NCBI RefSeq assembly: GCF_900188105.1
Contig: NZ_FZNP01000003.1
Coordinates: 583,360-647,359 of the forward strand
Length of the DNA stretch: 64,000 nucleotides
Direction: 5' to 3'
From: Actinomadura mexicana
GTDB lineage: Bacteria > Actinomycetota > Actinomycetes > Streptosporangiales > Streptosporangiaceae
Shown: one piece after another, positions 17,954-28,135 of the stretch
How the letters are laid out: every line of letters starts with the position of its first letter
Position numbering within the stretch: position 1 is the first letter of the stretch
Position numbers and translations under genes: made by a program
The notes under the pieces: generated by a model
The model's input: the letters and a program-made list of their open reading frames with translations, nothing else
The model's database searches: none
Told to the model about the DNA's origin: nothing

Positions 17954-18523
17954 ATGGAGCGCTTCGGTCAGTTTCTCAACGTGGTCGATGTGGAGGCGAC
18001 CTGTTGGGACGGGCCGCCGCCGCCCGGACAGGCCAGCGAGATCATTGAGATCGGGCTGTGCGTCGTGGACGTGGAGTCGCGGACGCGCGTGGCCAAGCAC
18101 CGGTTCCTGGTCCGTCCTGTCCGGTCTGTGGTCAGTGCGTTCTGTACCGAGCTGACCGGGCTGACACAGGCGGAAGTTGAGAGCGGCGTCGAGTTCCGGG
18201 AGGCGTGCGCCCTCCTGGAACAGGAACATCGGTCGCGGTCCCGCGCTTGGGCGAGCTGGGGCGACTACGACCGCAAGCAGTTCGAGCGTCAGTGTTCGGC
18301 CGGCCGGGTCTCCTATCCGTTCAGCTCGCGGCACACCAATGCCAAACAAGCCTTCACCGACTGCTTCGGCCTCCAGCGGAGGCTTGGCATGAGCGCGGCG
18401 CTGGACCACGCCGGCCTCGCCCTGGAGGGCCGTCACCACAGCGGAGCCGACGACGCCTGGAACATCGCCGCACTGATTCTCGAGATCATGTCCCGTGAGG
18501 GATGGCGGACCGGCGCGTTCTGA
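17954..18523 (+). CDS. DEDDh 3'-5' exonuclease (KapD-like)
   Basis: 189 residues from the ATG at 17954; the frame opens two codons earlier at a TTG. Exonuclease I motif is NVVDVEATCWDG (D-x-E), followed by IIEIGLCVVDVE and ELTGLTQAEVESG. Exo II aspartate is in ASWGDYDRKQF and Exo III is GRHHSGADDAWNIAALI (H-x4-D). This is the RNase T/KapD/ERI-1-like branch, acting on RNA or single-strand DNA ends with two Mg ions. It lies 134 bp after the metallopeptidase, with no terminator seen between, so it closes the defence-associated block. Confidence 0.85.
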   Translation: MERFGQFLNVVDVEATCWDGPPPPGQASEIIEIGLCVVDVESRTRVAKHRFLVRPVRSVVSAFCTELTGLTQAEVESGVEFREACALLEQEHRSRSRAWASWGDYDRKQFERQCSAGRVSYPFSSRHTNAKQAFTDCFGLQRRLGMSAALDHAGLALEGRHHSGADDAWNIAALILEIMSREGWRTGAF

Positions 18524-18599
18524 TCGGCCCGCCGGGCTTGGCGGAGTTCGGCCACGCGGCGCCGAGTTGCGGTGGTGCGCTGCGGAACGGTGACAGGGG

Positions 18600-18873
18600 T
18601 CAGGTCAGCGCTGCGATGGCGGTGTCCGCGTCGGCTTCTGTCGTGTAGAGGTGGAAGGCCAGGCGTGCCGCGCCGCTGCGCACGGATGCCCGGATGCCCG
18701 CCGCCGCGAGCCGCTCGGCCGCGTCCGGGCGGGCGACGATGGCGATCGCGCTGTCGCCGGGCGGCGGACCGAGGCCGGTCCGGAATCGGTTGGCCATCCG
18801 TAGGTCGTGGTCGTGGATCTGGCCGATGCCGACCTCCAGTAGCAGTTCCAGCGTGGGGGCGGCAATCCGAGGG
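18600..18873 (-). pseudogene. C-terminal fragment of a class V aminotransferase
   Basis: The minus-strand frame ending at 18600 reads APTLELLLEVGIGQIHDHDL, then RMANRFRTGLGPPPGDSAIAIV and GIRASVRSGAARLAFHLYTTEADAD. This is the small C-terminal domain of a fold-type I PLP enzyme of the cysteine-desulfurase/kynureninase kind. The large PLP-lysine domain is absent: similarity stops near 18873, where a plus-strand piece of an unrelated coding frame (about 18875-18958, reading AIREEPGNVQARKLRPI) runs into the end of the next gene. It looks like a deletion scar, and activity is not expected. Confidence 0.6.
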
Positions 18874-18938
18874 CGCGGACGTGTTCGCGGCGATCCGGGA
18901 GGAGCCCGGCAACGTCCAGGCCCGCAAGCTGCGGCCGA

Positions 18939-19547
18939 TCAGGTTCTGCGCGAGATGACCATGATGTATTCGCAGGGGGCGTTCGTTCGGTTGGCGAAGC
19001 CGTGGTCCGCGTCGGCCTGGAAGAACAGGGAGTCGCCTGTGTTCAGGGTCTGGCTGATCCCGCCGATCGCGACGGTGAGGATACCTTCGAGCACCACGAG
19101 TTGTTTCTCCGTACCCGGCGGATAGGCGGGCAGCAGCCCGGTAGAGACCTGCGCGGGGAGGTGGTGGACGACCATCTCGGCTCCTCCCGCGCCCGGGGCC
19201 GCTGACACCATGTGCCGCTCGAAGCCGGTTTCCGGGTCACGGAAAACGGGGCGATCGTTCTTGCGCATGACAACGGCCACACCGGACGCGGCGGCAGCCG
19301 GCGCACCGATCAGTTCCGAGAGCGACGCGTCGAGCGCGTGGGCGATCCTGGACGCGACGCCGATCGTCGGGCTCTTCTCACCGCGTTCGACCTTCGACAG
19401 CATCGCCCGGCTGACCGACGACCGTGTGGACAGCTGCTCCAGGGTCAGGCCCGCCTCCTCGCGGCGTCGCCGCACGTTACCGCCGAACGCGCCGGCCAGG
19501 TCGTCACCATGCTGTGGCTCGGCTGCGTTCGCGTCTTGCTCGACCAC
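18939..19547 (-). CDS. XRE-family regulator with C-terminal cupin domain
   Basis: 202 residues from the GTG at 19547, with GAGGAG five bases upstream. The helix-turn-helix spans about residues 18-75 (NVRRRREEAGLTLEQLSTRSSVSRAMLSKVERGEKSPTIGVASRIAHAL). The cupin barrel fills the last 80 residues (PAYPPGTEKQLVVLEGILTVAIGG, then GDSLFFQADADHGFANRTN). These regulators sense a small molecule through the cupin and often control the adjacent gene. It is divergent from a metallo-beta-lactamase-fold gene across a 113-bp region with repeated half-sites. Confidence 0.9.
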   Translation of the reverse strand: MVEQDANAAEPQHGDDLAGAFGGNVRRRREEAGLTLEQLSTRSSVSRAMLSKVERGEKSPTIGVASRIAHALDASLSELIGAPAAAASGVAVVMRKNDRPVFRDPETGFERHMVSAAPGAGGAEMVVHHLPAQVSTGLLPAYPPGTEKQLVVLEGILTVAIGGISQTLNTGDSLFFQADADHGFANRTNAPCEYIMVISRRT

Positions 19548-19590
19548 CGTGCTCCTCGATCGATGGGTACCTGACTGTCCACAGTGTAGA

Positions 19591-19620
19591 GTTCTTCTAA
19601 AGAAGATGTGTGCTCTTCTA
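19591..19620. promoter_or_regulatory. Direct/inverted repeat operator between XRE-cupin and MBL genes
   Basis: GTTCTTCTA at 19591-19599 recurs as GCTCTTCTA at 19612-19620, a 21-bp (two-turn) repeat. The first copy is also part of an inverted repeat TCTTC-TAAA-GAAGA at 19593-19606. The patch is markedly AT-rich in a GC-rich region. It is a plausible binding site for the adjacent XRE-cupin regulator (inference). Confidence 0.45.
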
Positions 19621-19660
19621 TCGGAGACACGCGATGTGTGCCCAACACGACGGAGGTTCC

Positions 19661-20479
19661 ATGCGTTTGATCTCGAGTGGCCAGCACCATGCCAGGTTCG
19701 AATTCGGCGATCTGCAGGTGATCTCGTTGCGAGACGGGTACATCGACATGCCGCCGACACGGCTCCGCGACGAGGATGGGCACACGCTCGATGAGCTGCC
19801 GGCCGCCGTCCCGCTGGCCGGCGACAACTTGCGGCTGTCGGTCAACGCCTTCTTCGTCACTGACGGCACGCGATCGGTTCTCATCGACACCGGCGCGTCC
19901 AACGTCTGGCACGACCCCACCATGGGATTGATCTACCACGCGCTCGACGAAGCGGGAATCGACCGCGCGCAGGTCACCGATGTAGCCATCACCCACAAGC
20001 ACGAAGACCACGTGAGCGGCCTGATCGCGCCAGACGGTTCACAGGCGTTCACCAGACTCCAGCGCGTGTGGATCGGCGCGGGCGACACCTCGGTGTTCAC
20101 CGGGCGGCTCGAGCCGATCCGCGACCGGGTCGTACCCGTGTCGGAGAAGGTCGCGATCAACGACTGGACCACCGCGATCCCGACACCGGGCCACACACCC
20201 GGTCACACCGTCTACGACGTCAGGAGCGGCACCGGCCACCTTCTCGCCTGGGGCGACACCGTTCACGTTCCCACCCTCCAATTCGATCAGCCGAACGTGT
20301 CCTGGGAGCTCGACGGCGACCAGTCCCAGGCCCGCGCCGCGCGAGCGGCCCTCCTCGAACAACTGACCCAACCACACCACTTCGTGGCCGGCGCCCACCT
20401 CGACTCACCCGGCATCGCCCGCGTAACCCCCTCCGGCGACGGTTACGCACTGGAATACCTCGCACCACCGATCGGCTGA
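19661..20479 (+). CDS. MBL-fold metallohydrolase
   Basis: 272 residues from the ATG at 19661, which has GGAGG five bases upstream; earlier in-frame starts lack this. The metal site is ITHKHEDHVSG (HxHxDH with H112, H114, D116, H117), then TPGHTPGHT (third histidine), WGDTVH (bridging aspartate) and AGAHLD near the end (last histidine). The FVTDGTRSVLIDTGA strand is standard. Relatives include quorum-quenching lactonases and other hydrolases; the substrate is not predictable. It is divergent from, and probably controlled by, the XRE-cupin gene. Confidence 0.87.
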   Translation: MRLISSGQHHARFEFGDLQVISLRDGYIDMPPTRLRDEDGHTLDELPAAVPLAGDNLRLSVNAFFVTDGTRSVLIDTGASNVWHDPTMGLIYHALDEAGIDRAQVTDVAITHKHEDHVSGLIAPDGSQAFTRLQRVWIGAGDTSVFTGRLEPIRDRVVPVSEKVAINDWTTAIPTPGHTPGHTVYDVRSGTGHLLAWGDTVHVPTLQFDQPNVSWELDGDQSQARAARAALLEQLTQPHHFVAGAHLDSPGIARVTPSGDGYALEYLAPPIG

Positions 20480-20780
20480 CCGAGCCCGTCTGCTCCAGGC
20501 CGCGCTCGCGATGGCGGCCAAGCCGACACCCAGCCGGGCCACCTACCAGCGCAAACAACGGCCACCACATAGCACTTTCAAGGCCACCTGACAGCCCTTC
20601 CAGATGGCCACCGGCAGTCGGGGACGACGACGCGCGAGCCGGGTGGCAGCGAGGCCGCGACCGGGGCCAGTACCTGCGAGGCGGAGGCGCCCACGGCCAC
20701 GTCCTCGGACGCGGCGCCGCCCAGCCTTCCCCCGATCCCAATGTGACAGCTGTTCACCTTTTGTCGGTTCGAGATCTACG
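20480..20780. other. Intergenic region, no recognised gene
   Basis: 301 bp between the MBL gene and the large membrane protein. Short open frames exist, for example a 26-codon plus-strand frame from 20511, but they have no convincing ribosome site or recognisable content. No clear terminator or repeat was found. The last ~40 bases (TTTGTCGG to the start) may hold the promoter of the next gene. Confidence 0.4.
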
Positions 20781-23700
20781 ATGTGCCGCATGCCGGGCGA
20801 GGGCGGGGTGCGGAGTCGGTCGCGGCGGCGGGGGTTTCTGGTAGCGGCAGTGCTGGTCCTCGCCCTTGGCGCGCTGGTCGCTTCGCAGGTCGGGAGCTTG
20901 CTCGGCGTTCAGGCCGCGCCCGCTGCGGTGCCCCTGGAGAACGGGGCGGCCGCCGAGGCCGGGTCGGTCGCCGCGCCGCCGCGGCTCTCGTCCGTCTCGT
21001 TGCCGACGAGCGGGACGGACGTCGAGCGGCGGCGGGAGCGGCTTGCCGCTGAGGCCGTGGCTTCGGCGCTTGGCGGGCGGGGGCTGCCGAAGCCGCGCAT
21101 CGGCTCGGGGGATGCGCGGGGTGGAGGTGTTCTGCGGGTCGCGCGGGTCGCGCGGGTGGCGTCGGTGGCGTCGCCGGGCGCCTCGGCGGGACGGGCGCAC
21201 CAGGCATTCCGGCTCCGCCAGAGGGGGAGTGGACTACTCCTTGAGGCGGCGACGGCCGAGGGCGCTGCCAACGGGCTCTATGCGGTCGCCGACCGCATCC
21301 GGTCCGGTGCCGAAGTGCTTCCCGAAAAGGACGACGGCCGGGTCGTCGCGCCCGTGTTGCCGTTGCGGTTGACCGACCACGGTTCGGTCGGGCTGACGGC
21401 GGACAAGGCGGCCTTCGCGGTGGGGGACGACTACGGGCTCAACACCGACGCCGTCGGACCGGCGTTGTCGGGGCGAGCCCCCTGGGTGGACGAGTCGGCA
21501 GTCGCGACCATCGCGGCGCAGTTCCGGCAGTTCGTGGACCATGCGCTCGCGAACGGCTACAACGGCGTCGTCGTGCCCGGTTTCCTGGAATATGTCACGT
21601 TCAGTGGGGTCGGCGACGGTCATGCCGTCTACGGGGCCGGTGATTCGCATATCGCGCGCGCTCTGGCGATGCGCGAGGCGTTCGGGCCGAGTTGGAAGTA
21701 CGCCCACGAGATGGGCATGAAGGTCTACTTCCAGACGGACATGCTGGCGCTGTCACCGCCGCTGGAGAAGTACCTCGGTGACCTCGACACCTCCAGCCCC
21801 CGGCTCTGGTCGGTCTACCGGGCCGGGCTGCACGAACTGTTCACCGCCTTGCCCTACGTGGACGGCCTGGTCGTGCGCGTAGGGGAGGGCGGCGAGGACT
21901 ACGGGCTCGCCGGGTGGGACTACCGCTCCGAGATCAAGGTGACCTCGGTCGAGCAGGTGCGGGCGATGCTCAGGGCCTTCCTGCGACAGGCGGACGCCGA
22001 CGACCGCGACATCGTGTTCCGGACGTGGAGCGTCGGCGTCGGCGCGGTCGGCGACATGCACACCGATCCGGCGTCCTACCACCGGGTTCTCGACGGCATC
22101 GAGAACGAGCACCTGATCGTTTCGACCAAGTACACGCTGGGCGACTTCTACAGCCATCTGCCGCTCAACACGACGCTGCTGACCGGACGGCAGAAACGGA
22201 TCGTCGAGTTCCAGTCGCGGCGGGAGTTCGAGGGGTTCGGGGCGCTGCCGAACGATCTCGGCGGCCTTCACCAGCAGGCCCTGCGGACGTTCCTCGCCAC
22301 GAACCCGAACATCGTCGGCATCTGGAACTGGACGCAGGACGGCGGCCCGCTGCGGGCCGGGCCCATGACGCTCTACCTGCGCACCGGGTTCTGGCAGATG
22401 TGGGACGTCAACGTGTACCTGACCGCGCGCCTGGCCTGGGACCCGGAGTTGGATGTCGCCGCCGCCACCCATGACTGGATCAGGCAGACGTTCTCCGCCG
22501 ATCCCGCCACCGTGTCCGCGATCGCCCAGGTCATGGCGCTGTCGCGAAGCGCGCTCGGCAAGGGCCTCTACATCGGCCCGTATGCCGGCACGTCGGTCAG
22601 GGCGCTCGGGCTGGAACCGCCGCCGATGATGTGGATCTTCGAGTGGGACATCGTCACCGGCGACAGCGCCGCGCTCGACACGATCTACCGGGTCGCGAGA
22701 TCCGGGCTGGACGGGGCGATCGCCGAGGGCGACGAGGCGGTGGCCCTCGCGCGCAGGATGCAGGCTCTGGTCGACGGCACGGCCCCCGCGTCCTGGCACG
22801 ACCCGGCGCTGAGGCGGCAGTTCGCGGACGCGCTGGCCTACCAGGTCGACCTGTTCGGCACGCTCGCCGCCTACCGGACGATGGTGCTGCGGCACGCGCA
22901 GTGGCTCGACAGCGGCTCGGGGTCCGCCAGGACGGCATGGCGCGCAGCGGAGAAGCGCTTCCGGACGGCCGCCGCCGCCCACGAGCGGCGCTACGGCCAG
23001 GACACCGCCCTTCCGGCCTACAACTTCACCGCGGCCGAGATCGGGATGAAGCACGCCGATCGGGACGAGGCCATGGCCTGGTTCGCGCGCAGCCTGCTGC
23101 TGGTCCTCATCCTCGTCTTGCTGCTCGGCGTGCCCAGATCGGCTGCGCTGCGGGCTCTGTGGGTCGGTATGACCCGGCCATGGCGAGTCGCGTCGGTCGA
23201 GCCGTCCGGGAACGTCGACCGGACGCTCGTCTGGGCACTGCCCGCTCTCGTGCTCGTGCTGAGCCGGGCCGTCCACACCTGGTTCGCGGCACCCGCCCAT
23301 CTCGTGCTGGTGCTCGGTGCCTGGCTGGTCTTCGCGTTGACGCTGCGGTGGCTGACGCGGGGCCGCGACCGGTTCGCGATCGGCGCCGCGATCGGCGGGG
23401 TCGCGCTGGTGCGCAGTGTGATCCTGCTGGTCGCGCTGGCAGGGCGGGGTCCCGGCCGGTACTGGTACGACTTCTGGACGGAACCCGGGTTGCGCTTCCT
23501 CTACATCACGGTCGCGTTCGGCGCGTTCTGCTGGACGTTCGCGGTCGCCTACCTCGTCCTGCGCGGCGGCTATGGCCTGTCGAAGCGCCATGCGACGGGC
23601 GCAACGCTGGTCGGAACGGGCGTCCCGCTGGCGGCTCTCGGCTCCCTCGTCGCCGCGATCGGGCTGGAACGCGCCCTGACGATCTGGAACGACCAGATGG

Positions 23701-23873
23701 CGCTGCTGCCCTGGGGGCTCTCCCGCATCCTCGGCATCACGACCTATCTCGGCATCCCGTCCGCGATTCCGATGGTCGCCGCCGGAGCCGGTGGGGCCTT
23801 GGCGGCGGCCGGGGCGCTGCTCTCCTTCCGCGCGCCGGAGGCGAGGCCGGATCCGGTCTCGCCGTTCCACTGA
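20781..23873 (+). CDS. Large membrane protein with extracellular glycoside-hydrolase-like domain
   Basis: About 1030 residues. The start is uncertain (ATG at 20781 or 20790): GAG lies nearby but there is no strong ribosome site. After RSRSRRRGFL comes one hydrophobic helix (about 20-40), probably a signal anchor. Residues ~60-700 are a soluble region with the pattern of GH67/GH20-like glycosidases: an N-terminal alpha/beta domain ending in GAANGLYAVADRI, then a TIM-barrel-like part (LTDHGSVGLT, LANGYNGVVVPGFLEYV, YAHEMGMKVYFQTDM, IVGIWNWTQDGG). From ~770 about seven membrane helices follow. No family is assigned with confidence; a cell-surface polysaccharide-acting enzyme is inferred. It ends 18 bp before the next gene. 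Confidence 0.7.
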   Translation: MCRMPGEGGVRSRSRRRGFLVAAVLVLALGALVASQVGSLLGVQAAPAAVPLENGAAAEAGSVAAPPRLSSVSLPTSGTDVERRRERLAAEAVASALGGRGLPKPRIGSGDARGGGVLRVARVARVASVASPGASAGRAHQAFRLRQRGSGLLLEAATAEGAANGLYAVADRIRSGAEVLPEKDDGRVVAPVLPLRLTDHGSVGLTADKAAFAVGDDYGLNTDAVGPALSGRAPWVDESAVATIAAQFRQFVDHALANGYNGVVVPGFLEYVTFSGVGDGHAVYGAGDSHIARALAMREAFGPSWKYAHEMGMKVYFQTDMLALSPPLEKYLGDLDTSSPRLWSVYRAGLHELFTALPYVDGLVVRVGEGGEDYGLAGWDYRSEIKVTSVEQVRAMLRAFLRQADADDRDIVFRTWSVGVGAVGDMHTDPASYHRVLDGIENEHLIVSTKYTLGDFYSHLPLNTTLLTGRQKRIVEFQSRREFEGFGALPNDLGGLHQQALRTFLATNPNIVGIWNWTQDGGPLRAGPMTLYLRTGFWQMWDVNVYLTARLAWDPELDVAAATHDWIRQTFSADPATVSAIAQVMALSRSALGKGLYIGPYAGTSVRALGLEPPPMMWIFEWDIVTGDSAALDTIYRVARSGLDGAIAEGDEAVALARRMQALVDGTAPASWHDPALRRQFADALAYQVDLFGTLAAYRTMVLRHAQWLDSGSGSARTAWRAAEKRFRTAAAAHERRYGQDTALPAYNFTAAEIGMKHADRDEAMAWFARSLLLVLILVLLLGVPRSAALRALWVGMTRPWRVASVEPSGNVDRTLVWALPALVLVLSRAVHTWFAAPAHLVLVLGAWLVFALTLRWLTRGRDRFAIGAAIGGVALVRSVILLVALAGRGPGRYWYDFWTEPGLRFLYITVAFGAFCWTFAVAYLVLRGGYGLSKRHATGATLVGTGVPLAALGSLVAAIGLERALTIWNDQMALLPWGLSRILGITTYLGIPSAIPMVAAGAGGALAAAGALLSFRAPEARPDPVSPFH

Positions 23874-23891
23874 CCGACCGGGCGGTATGTA

Positions 23892-25244
23892 ATGCGCACC
23901 ATGCGCCTCCGCCCCCTGGCCGTTCTCTCCGCTCTCGCCATCTCCGTGCTCGTCCCGGCGGGTGCGGCCCGCGCTGATCGAGTTCCCGACGACCAGCCGC
24001 TCCCCGGATACACCATCGACAATCCGCCGCTCGCGCCCGTCCAGGTGGACGGAGAACCGTCGCGGGTGCTCCAGGGCGTCCACCGCCATGCGGCCTACGA
24101 CATCGAGGTGCCGCCGCAGTGGAACGGCAGGCTGGCGCTCTGGGCCCACGGCTATGCAGGCCAGGGTCACGTCCTGACGGTGGAGCCGCCGCAGTACGGC
24201 CTGCGGCAACGCCTTCTCGACCAGGGCTACGCGTGGGCCTCGTCGTCCTACTACGACAACGGCTACGACGTCCGCGCAGGCGTGCTGAGCACACGTGACG
24301 TGGCCGATCTGTTCGCCCGTGTAGTGGGCCGCCCCGAGCAGCGCGTCATCACCGGCGTTTCCATGGGCGGGCACATCATCGGACGCTCGCTGGAGCAATT
24401 CCCCGGGTATTACGACGGCGCGCTTCCCATGTGCGGGGTCCTCGGCGACAACGAGTTGTTCGACTACTTCCTCGACTACAACCTCGTCGCCCAGGCCCTG
24501 TCCGGCGTCCGCGAGTACCCGGTCACCGAGCAGTACGCGACGGTGACCGTCCCGAAGATCGAGGCGGCGCTCGGGCTGACCGCGCTGCGGCCGGGCGGGC
24601 CGGACACCACGAACGAGCGCGGAAAGCAGTTCCGCTCGATCGTCATCGACCGGACGGGCGGGACGCGTCCCGGCGCCGTGCCGTCGTTCGCGTTGTGGAA
24701 GGACTTCCCGTTCACTCTGGCCGAGCCGCCCGCCCCGGACGCCACCCTCGCCGAGGATCCGGGCCAGGTAGGGACCAACCTTCTCACCCGGTACGAGCCG
24801 AACAGGCCGGTGGACGTGAACAGGACGGTCCAGCGGGTGCGGGTCGCGAACCTGCCGGCGCGGCTGTCGAACCGGCTCTCCCAGGTGCCGCGCGTCAACG
24901 GGCGTCCGGACGTCCCGGTGCTGAGCCTGCACGGGCTGGGGGACCTGTTCGTCCCGTTCTCCATGGAGCAGATGTACGCGAGGGACGTCGCGCGGAACCA
25001 CCGGTCGCGGCTGCTCGTCCAGCGGGCCGTCCGCACGACCCAGCACTGCGAGTTCTCGAACGCGGAAGCGGGCACGGCCTGGGACGATCTCGTCCGCTGG
25101 ATCGGCGGGGGCGTTCGGCCCGCGGGTGATGTGACCACGCGGCCGTCAGTGGTGGCGCGTCCGGACTACGGCTGCCGGTTCAGCGACCCCGCCGCCTACG
25201 CGGCCGGGACGGGGACGCGGCGGCTGTTCCCCGCCTGCGCGTAG
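23892..25244 (+). CDS. Secreted alpha/beta-hydrolase (esterase/peptidase-like)
   Basis: 450 residues. The N-terminus is a Sec signal peptide (MRTMRLRPLAVLSALAISVL ... GAARA, cleavage about residue 30). The nucleophile elbow is GVSMGG with S157. D351 in LHGLGDLFVPF and H385 in TTQHCEF are well placed as the rest of the triad, and the oxyanion-region ALWAHGYAG lies upstream. The C-terminus has paired cysteines (CRF, CA) that may form a disulfide. The substrate is unknown. It follows the glycosidase-like gene by 18 bp and may be cotranscribed. Confidence 0.82.
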   Translation: MRTMRLRPLAVLSALAISVLVPAGAARADRVPDDQPLPGYTIDNPPLAPVQVDGEPSRVLQGVHRHAAYDIEVPPQWNGRLALWAHGYAGQGHVLTVEPPQYGLRQRLLDQGYAWASSSYYDNGYDVRAGVLSTRDVADLFARVVGRPEQRVITGVSMGGHIIGRSLEQFPGYYDGALPMCGVLGDNELFDYFLDYNLVAQALSGVREYPVTEQYATVTVPKIEAALGLTALRPGGPDTTNERGKQFRSIVIDRTGGTRPGAVPSFALWKDFPFTLAEPPAPDATLAEDPGQVGTNLLTRYEPNRPVDVNRTVQRVRVANLPARLSNRLSQVPRVNGRPDVPVLSLHGLGDLFVPFSMEQMYARDVARNHRSRLLVQRAVRTTQHCEFSNAEAGTAWDDLVRWIGGGVRPAGDVTTRPSVVARPDYGCRFSDPAAYAAGTGTRRLFPACA

Positions 25245-25250
25245 AGGGGT

Positions 25251-25276
25251 TCCGGCCACGCGCGCCCGTGGCCGGA
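25251..25276. terminator. Bidirectional terminator hairpin
   Basis: Perfect 10-bp inverted repeat TCCGGCCACG / CGTGGCCGGA with a 6-base loop, placed between the stop of the plus-strand hydrolase (25244) and the stop of the minus-strand cholesterol oxidase (25290). No T-run, as usual in actinomycetes. Confidence 0.8.
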
Positions 25277-25289
25277 TCCCGGCGGATCG

Positions 25290-26960
<1,671 letters not shown>

Positions 26961-26991
26961 TCACGTCACGAGCTACCTGGAAGTATCTCGT

Positions 26992-27036
26992 GTCCACATG
27001 TGGACTACCAAGTGCTTGCTTGGGACCTGGTACATT
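26992..27036 (+). promoter_or_regulatory. Promoter with palindrome for a probably leaderless gene
   Basis: A second perfect 14-bp palindrome, GTCCACATGTGGAC, covers 26992-27005. A good -10 hexamer TACATT is at 27031-27036, only six bases before the ATG at 27043, so transcription should start at or very near the start codon. No ribosome site precedes that ATG. This points to a leaderless transcript; the -35 is weak. Confidence 0.5.
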
Positions 27037-27042
27037 CCGCGC

Positions 27043-28122
27043 ATGATCTCCGTGGTCGTCTGGGGTACCGGCAACATGGGACGGCTGGCCGTCCGCTCCG
27101 TCGAGGCGCATCCGGCGCTCCGGCTGACCGGCGTGATCGTCCACGATCCCGCCAAGGTCGGACGGGACGCGGGCGACCTCGCCGGCCTCGGCCGCGACCT
27201 GGGCGTCGCGGCGACCGCCGACGCCGGCGCCGTGCTCGCCGCCCGCCCGCAGGCCGTCGTGTACGCGGCGTCGGGCGACATCCGGCCGGACGAGGCGCTC
27301 GCCGACGTCCTCAGGGCGGTCCGCGCCGGGGCCGTCGTCGTCACCCCCGCCCTCTACGCCCTCTACGACCAGGGCGGCGCGCCGCCGGAAATGCGCGCGG
27401 AGGTGCAGGACGCGATCGCCGAGGGCGGCGGCTCCCTGTTCGCCTCCGGCGTCGACCCCGGGTGGGGCAACGACGTCCTGCCGCTGCTGGTCAGCGGCCT
27501 CGGCGGCACGATCGACGTCGTCCGCTGCCAGGAGATCTTCGACTACTCCACCTACGACCAGCCCGACTCCGTCCGGTACCTGGTCGGCATGGGCCAGCCG
27601 ATGGACTACGAGCCGCCGATGCTCGCCGCGACCGTCCCGACCATGGTGTGGGGCGGCCAGGTCAGGCTGATGGCCCGGGCCCTCGGCGCCGAGCTGGACG
27701 AGATCCGCGAGACCGTTGACCGGCGCCCGCTCGACGCCACGATCACCACCGAGTCCATGGGCGAGTTCGAGAAGGGCACGCAGGGCGCGGTGCGTTTCGA
27801 GGTCCAGGGCATCGTGGCGGGCGAGCCCCGCATCGTCATCGAGCACGTCACGCGCATCCACCCGTCCTGCGCGCCTGACTGGCCCGTGCCCCCGGACGGC
27901 GACGGCGCCCACCGCGTGGTCATCGAGGGCGTCCCGCGCATCGAGGTCACGGTCGAGGCCACCGACGAGCACGGCAACCGCGCCGCCGGGGGGAACGCCA
28001 CCGCCGCCGGGCGCCTGGTGAACGCCATCGACTGGCTCGTGGACGCCGAACCGGGGCTCTACGACGCGCTCGACGTTCCCGTCCGTCCCGCCGTGGGCAA
28101 ACTCGGCAGGACGGCGTCATGA
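27043..28122 (+). CDS. DapB-like NAD(P)-dependent oxidoreductase
   Basis: 359 residues from the ATG at 27043; the in-frame region upstream is the promoter. The N-terminal Rossmann motif is VVVWGTGNMGRLAVRSVEAH, followed by LTGVIVHDPAKVGRDAGDL and ARPQAVVYAASGD, as in dihydrodipicolinate-reductase-like and 2,4-diaminopentanoate-dehydrogenase-like proteins. The C-terminal domain (GVDPGWGNDVLPLLV ... ) is that of the latter, not of true DapB. The substrate is unknown. Its divergent placement from cholesterol oxidase around a KstR box suggests a place in sterol or steroid breakdown (inference). It is followed 13 bp later by a CMD-family gene. Confidence 0.8.
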   Translation: MISVVVWGTGNMGRLAVRSVEAHPALRLTGVIVHDPAKVGRDAGDLAGLGRDLGVAATADAGAVLAARPQAVVYAASGDIRPDEALADVLRAVRAGAVVVTPALYALYDQGGAPPEMRAEVQDAIAEGGGSLFASGVDPGWGNDVLPLLVSGLGGTIDVVRCQEIFDYSTYDQPDSVRYLVGMGQPMDYEPPMLAATVPTMVWGGQVRLMARALGAELDEIRETVDRRPLDATITTESMGEFEKGTQGAVRFEVQGIVAGEPRIVIEHVTRIHPSCAPDWPVPPDGDGAHRVVIEGVPRIEVTVEATDEHGNRAAGGNATAAGRLVNAIDWLVDAEPGLYDALDVPVRPAVGKLGRTAS

Positions 28123-28135
28123 GAAGGGCAGGGCC

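Noticed and set aside
20511..20591. 26-codon plus-strand frame as a small gene or transposase relic
   Set aside because: No ribosome site and no match to any transposase motif that I can recognise.
21753..25046. 1097-codon minus-strand frame under the glycosidase and hydrolase genes
   Set aside because: Its composition is Arg/Gly/Pro/His-rich without any motif, while both plus-strand genes have signal peptides and catalytic motifs.
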